From positions 1 to 64,000 of the forward strand of contig CAJNOJ010000228.1 in the NCBI GenBank assembly GCA_905250025.1: DNA of 64,000 nt, written 5' to 3'. This document shows positions 60,989-64,000 of the stretch, in pieces. Both the position numbers and the translations under genes were made by a program. Positions within the stretch are counted from its first letter, which is position 1; every line of letters begins with the position of its first letter. Source of the stretch: Adineta ricciae. Taxonomy: Eukaryota > Rotifera > Eurotatoria > Adinetida > Adinetidae. The notes under the pieces were generated by a model that worked only from the letters and a program-made list of their open reading frames with translations, searched no databases and was not told where the DNA came from.

Positions 60989-63900
60989 CTATGACGATGA
61001 CGATGACGGTCGTTTGAGCATACCTTTGGCAATAAGAAACGAAAAATTGTCTTGCAATTCCAAGTCATCATCCTCCGTATCCGCACTGTTCACATTTCCA
61101 TTTTCTTGTCGATCAAAAGATAAATCTGGGTTGTTTGTTTGCCGTTCGGGCGTACTCGATGATCTCGGTACTCTTGAACTTGTTTCAGCTGAATTCGATG
61201 ATTGTCGTCGAAAGATATCCATCATATTGTTTGATTGGACAGCTTCCATCGGTTTTGTTTCATTATTGACGAAGTACTTCTCATCATCGGATATATTGAA
61301 ATCAGTTTTGGATTCATGATCATCATCACTTCCTTCGTCGGATGATGTTGGCGATCGATTTTTAGTACTATTTGCTAAAAAGATCGGCCGATCCTTCCAG
61401 AAGAAATCATTACTCGCTGACGCCTAGAGTAAAGAAAGAAAAACATGGAAATAATCTTCAACTCATTCGATCTGTCTACTGCCGCCACGTTCAGAGAGAG
61501 AGAGAGAAAATGAAAAAGATTCGATGGGTATATGTTCAGTGCATTTTGTTTTGTTTATTCGTAGCGTACTAAGACAAGAAAAACATACACATACATATCT
61601 GCGTACAAAAGAAAAATAGATATAAAAACAAACTGCAAAAAATGTTCAATTGATCGAAATAGACGACAAAATGGATATCAAAAGGGACGAAAGGCGGGCG
61701 GCAGCAGACAGACAGACTTTTGTATGTATATGGTCTTTTTATTTTTGTATAAACCAGAATTTGTCGAGATTTTTCTTTAATTTAGTTAGGAGTCGTTTTG
61801 TTCGTTTCCTACCTCATCTCGTAGTGTCGATGAGGATTGAAATGGAAAAAAACCAGATTCACTGTTGTTCTCATTGACTCGTATTGAACATAATTGTTCG
61901 AAATTGGTTTCCGTTGTAGATGTAGCAGCTCTTTCTTGTTGCATTCGATGATTTTCAAATAGATCCGGTAACGTCGGAGGCGTGGGCAGTTTATTCTCAT
62001 CACTTGGATTATTCGAAGTTTTTTTTGTCTGAGTCTCATCGTTGCTTGCTTGATACCACAGTTCGTCCTCATTGGGTTGCAAGGGAAACGCTGGTTCAAA
62101 TGAAATCTAGAAGAAAATGAGACGTCAGTTTGACTTCTAATTGGCCGAAAATCTGAATTTACTTTTTTCATTTCTGTCACTTTCTTTTCATTTGTTGTTT
62201 GATCACTCTTCATCAGTTCGTCGTCGATATCCAATCGTTCGACTTCTTCCTACAAAAACAAGTCAATATTTGTGCTCGTCTTTCAGCAGAAAGTTTATCT
62301 TAGCACAGAGATATATTTACATCATCTTCTTCGTCGTCATCTGTCAACGGTTTCGTAGCGAAGGATTTCATGTGAAATGTTTGTCGACGGAGACTTGCTT
62401 CGGTATTATCAGTTGCACTGCCCATGTGTGTCAAAAATGATGAAGTCGTCGAGCGAAAACTGCTCGTTGTACGTTCATTCGGATGCATGGCTAGACATTT
62501 CTTTTCATCTTCGCCAAGTTGGCCAAGGATAGTTTGCCAGCGTTGTTCCAATGAATTCGTATTTTCGTCTGTATGTTGAAAGACAGTCGAATAGTTATCG
62601 AATATCGACGCGTGATCACGCAGATAACGAAGGATTTGAGCAACGTGTCCTGCATTTGGCGATGTAAAACGGTTGCTTTCATTGTTCGTATTCGATTTCG
62701 TTGTTTCATAATGATCAAATAACCGTTCGAACAAATTCAGTTCCGTTGGATTCAAAAGTGATTGTAATAACTTGTATAAATAACGATTTTTATAGTGGAA
62801 TGGCGAAGATTCAGAATACTGATCGATTTTGTCGATTTTCGAACGTGTCCACAGATCGGTCGATTGTTTGACTGCAATTGAGCTGTTTTGAACAATCGAA
62901 CGAATGGTGAAATAAACTTGCGTATGCAAAAAATTATTGTACTGATGGCGAAGAAACAGATCGATTAAAATAGGAAAGAGACGATTTTTATTGATGATTT
63001 CATAGATATGATCACCGAAATAATCATTCGCGATTGTTGAGACTAATTTTGAAAAGAATTTGATTAGATTCAAACGTGTCGAACCTTAAGAAATGAAAAT
63101 CGAGTGTTTCGAGACGAGAATACGCAAAACAAAACATACCAAGTGGTTCGTGGATGAATTGATACTTTACTGTTGACGAATTATCATTCGTTGTTGAGAT
63201 TAGCGGCTGTGACGGCATCGAAGAGAGTAAGTTAATTAACGATGGTAAGCGAGATGGAATCACTTCAATGAGTGTAAAATAAATACGAACAAGTGGATCT
63301 TTAGCAAGATTTGCTAGAGCAGTTTCATTCTCAGCTGATTTGTTTACCGGTGATGTCTCGCTTTCATCGTCAACCTAAGAATATCTCGATGAAAATCGAT
63401 TACTTTCTTAGCGAAAGGTGACGTTTACCTGCATTGGTTCGTCTCTATTCGATGCCAATGAAATACAGATGGGCACAGGCATCTGGCGATTGAGAAGATC
63501 GAGAATACTTTCAAGAAATTCACAACCGACTGCGACCAGAATCGGACGATTGGATAATGTATCAAATATTCGTTCGAGATTGTATTTCGATAAGATATGC
63601 TGAGCAAGCACTACTGGTGTTAGTTTCTCTTCGTTGTCCGCAGTTGTCGACTTTTTCTCATCATCACTACTCGATGAATAATGTCGCGCAGATAATGTTC
63701 CTACATGCAATCAAAGTTGGACTGTGAAGACATAGCAATTCATCAACAAACCTTGATTACTACTGTCCGTTCTCCCGTAGAGTAATCGTTCAATAGTTGC
63801 AGATAACGATGGTCCAGCTGCATCGAAATCAATCCCGATTTGTTGATCGAATGCTAAACGTAGAAGTTCACTAAGTAAACTTGTGATGTTAATCTGAATG

Positions 63901-64000
63901 GATTTTGATTCAGCGACGAGTAATTGTTCGATAAGACCGTCAATTAAATTGATATCTTCATACCATTTAATCACGTCCGAACGTTGTTCGCCCGAATCCG
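60989..64000 (-). CDS. PPP6R3: Protein phosphatase 6 regulatory subunit (SAPS domain), cut by the right edge
   Basis: These proteins hold the PP6 catalytic subunit and guide its substrates. The N-terminal start lies beyond the window. Visible SAPS segments: MIKWYEDINLIDGLIEQLLV, NITSLLSELLRLAFDQQIG, ILSKYNLERIFDTLSNRPIL, GCEFLESILDLLNRQM, ALANLAKDPLVRIYFTLIEV, RLNLIKFFSKLVSTIANDYF, LIDLFLRHQYNNFLHTQVYF and AGHVAQILRYLRDHASIFDN. The C-terminal third is acidic and Ser-rich (LTDDDEEDDVNISL; SSDEGSDDDHESKTDFNISD), as in human PPP6R1-3, ending GMLKRPSSSSS at 60989. An intron of about 430 bp (61377-61811) is long for this window and contains poly-purine runs and GA repeats. The exact paralogue cannot be set; R3 is a placeholder. 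Confidence 0.85.

Noticed and set aside
60966..61319. 117-codon plus-strand frame
   Set aside because: It is antisense to the Ser-rich C-terminal coding exon of PPP6R.

Overview
The window looks like nuclear DNA of a small invertebrate animal. It is AT-rich and gene-dense, and most introns are about 45-70 bp with GT-AG ends. Conserved animal genes (SGK3, CERT, Neuralized, PTAR1, CYHR1/ZTRAF1, symplekin, CCT6, PRIM2, SLC26, PPP6R) sit beside genes of types often reported as foreign or expanded in bdelloid rotifers: a BAHD acyltransferase, a GIY-YIG/zinc-knuckle protein, a GH16 glucanase-like enzyme and a DUF3987-like protein. My best guess is a bdelloid rotifer (Adineta/Rotaria type). That is inference from gene content and gene architecture, not from a search.

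Layout. 1-4.9 kb: three same-strand (minus) genes, namely a DUF3987-like P-loop protein, a short RPA1-like single-strand DNA-binding protein, and the start of a third gene cut by the left edge. 5.1-5.8 kb: a 103-bp-period tandem repeat carrying palindromes. 6.1-7.6 kb: a rhodopsin-family GPCR. 8.4-11.2 kb: GIY-YIG/zinc-knuckle protein, mitochondrial ribosomal protein S6, and an Atg8/GABARAP that ends directly on glycine. 11.6-13.6 kb: a BAHD acyltransferase followed closely by two small membrane ORFs. 14.5-17.7 kb: a Rho GTPase and CYHR1/ZTRAF1. 18.1-20.9 kb: four tightly packed genes, DHFR, UFM1, a TRM9-like tRNA methyltransferase and NCBP2, which look like an operon. 22.3-24.4 kb: SGK3. 24.5-28.0 kb: a long stretch without a recognisable gene. 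28.0-31.5 kb: two tandem trypsin-like proteases. 32.8-34.2 kb: GH16. 34.9-39.5 kb: GTPBP1/2-like GTPase, a small secreted ORF and PRIM2. 39.6-42.3 kb: PTAR1 and Neuralized on the minus strand. 42.9-49.8 kb: symplekin and CCT6. 51.1 kb: a probable neuropeptide precursor. 52-53.9 kb: ethanolaminephosphotransferase (SELENOI-type). 54.2-57.3 kb: CERT. 58.0-60.7 kb: SLC26. 61-64 kb: PPP6R, cut by the right edge.

Most genes are ordinary housekeeping or signalling genes. The recurrent architecture is short same-strand spacing (about 40-200 bp) with a pyrimidine-rich AG acceptor a few bases before the ATG, and no first exon visible. This is what spliced-leader trans-splicing and operons would produce. 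The most unusual pieces are the replication-protein pair beside the palindromic repeat array, the YFLxS neuropeptide precursor, the pre-exposed C-terminal glycine of Atg8, and the BAHD plus two membrane ORFs.
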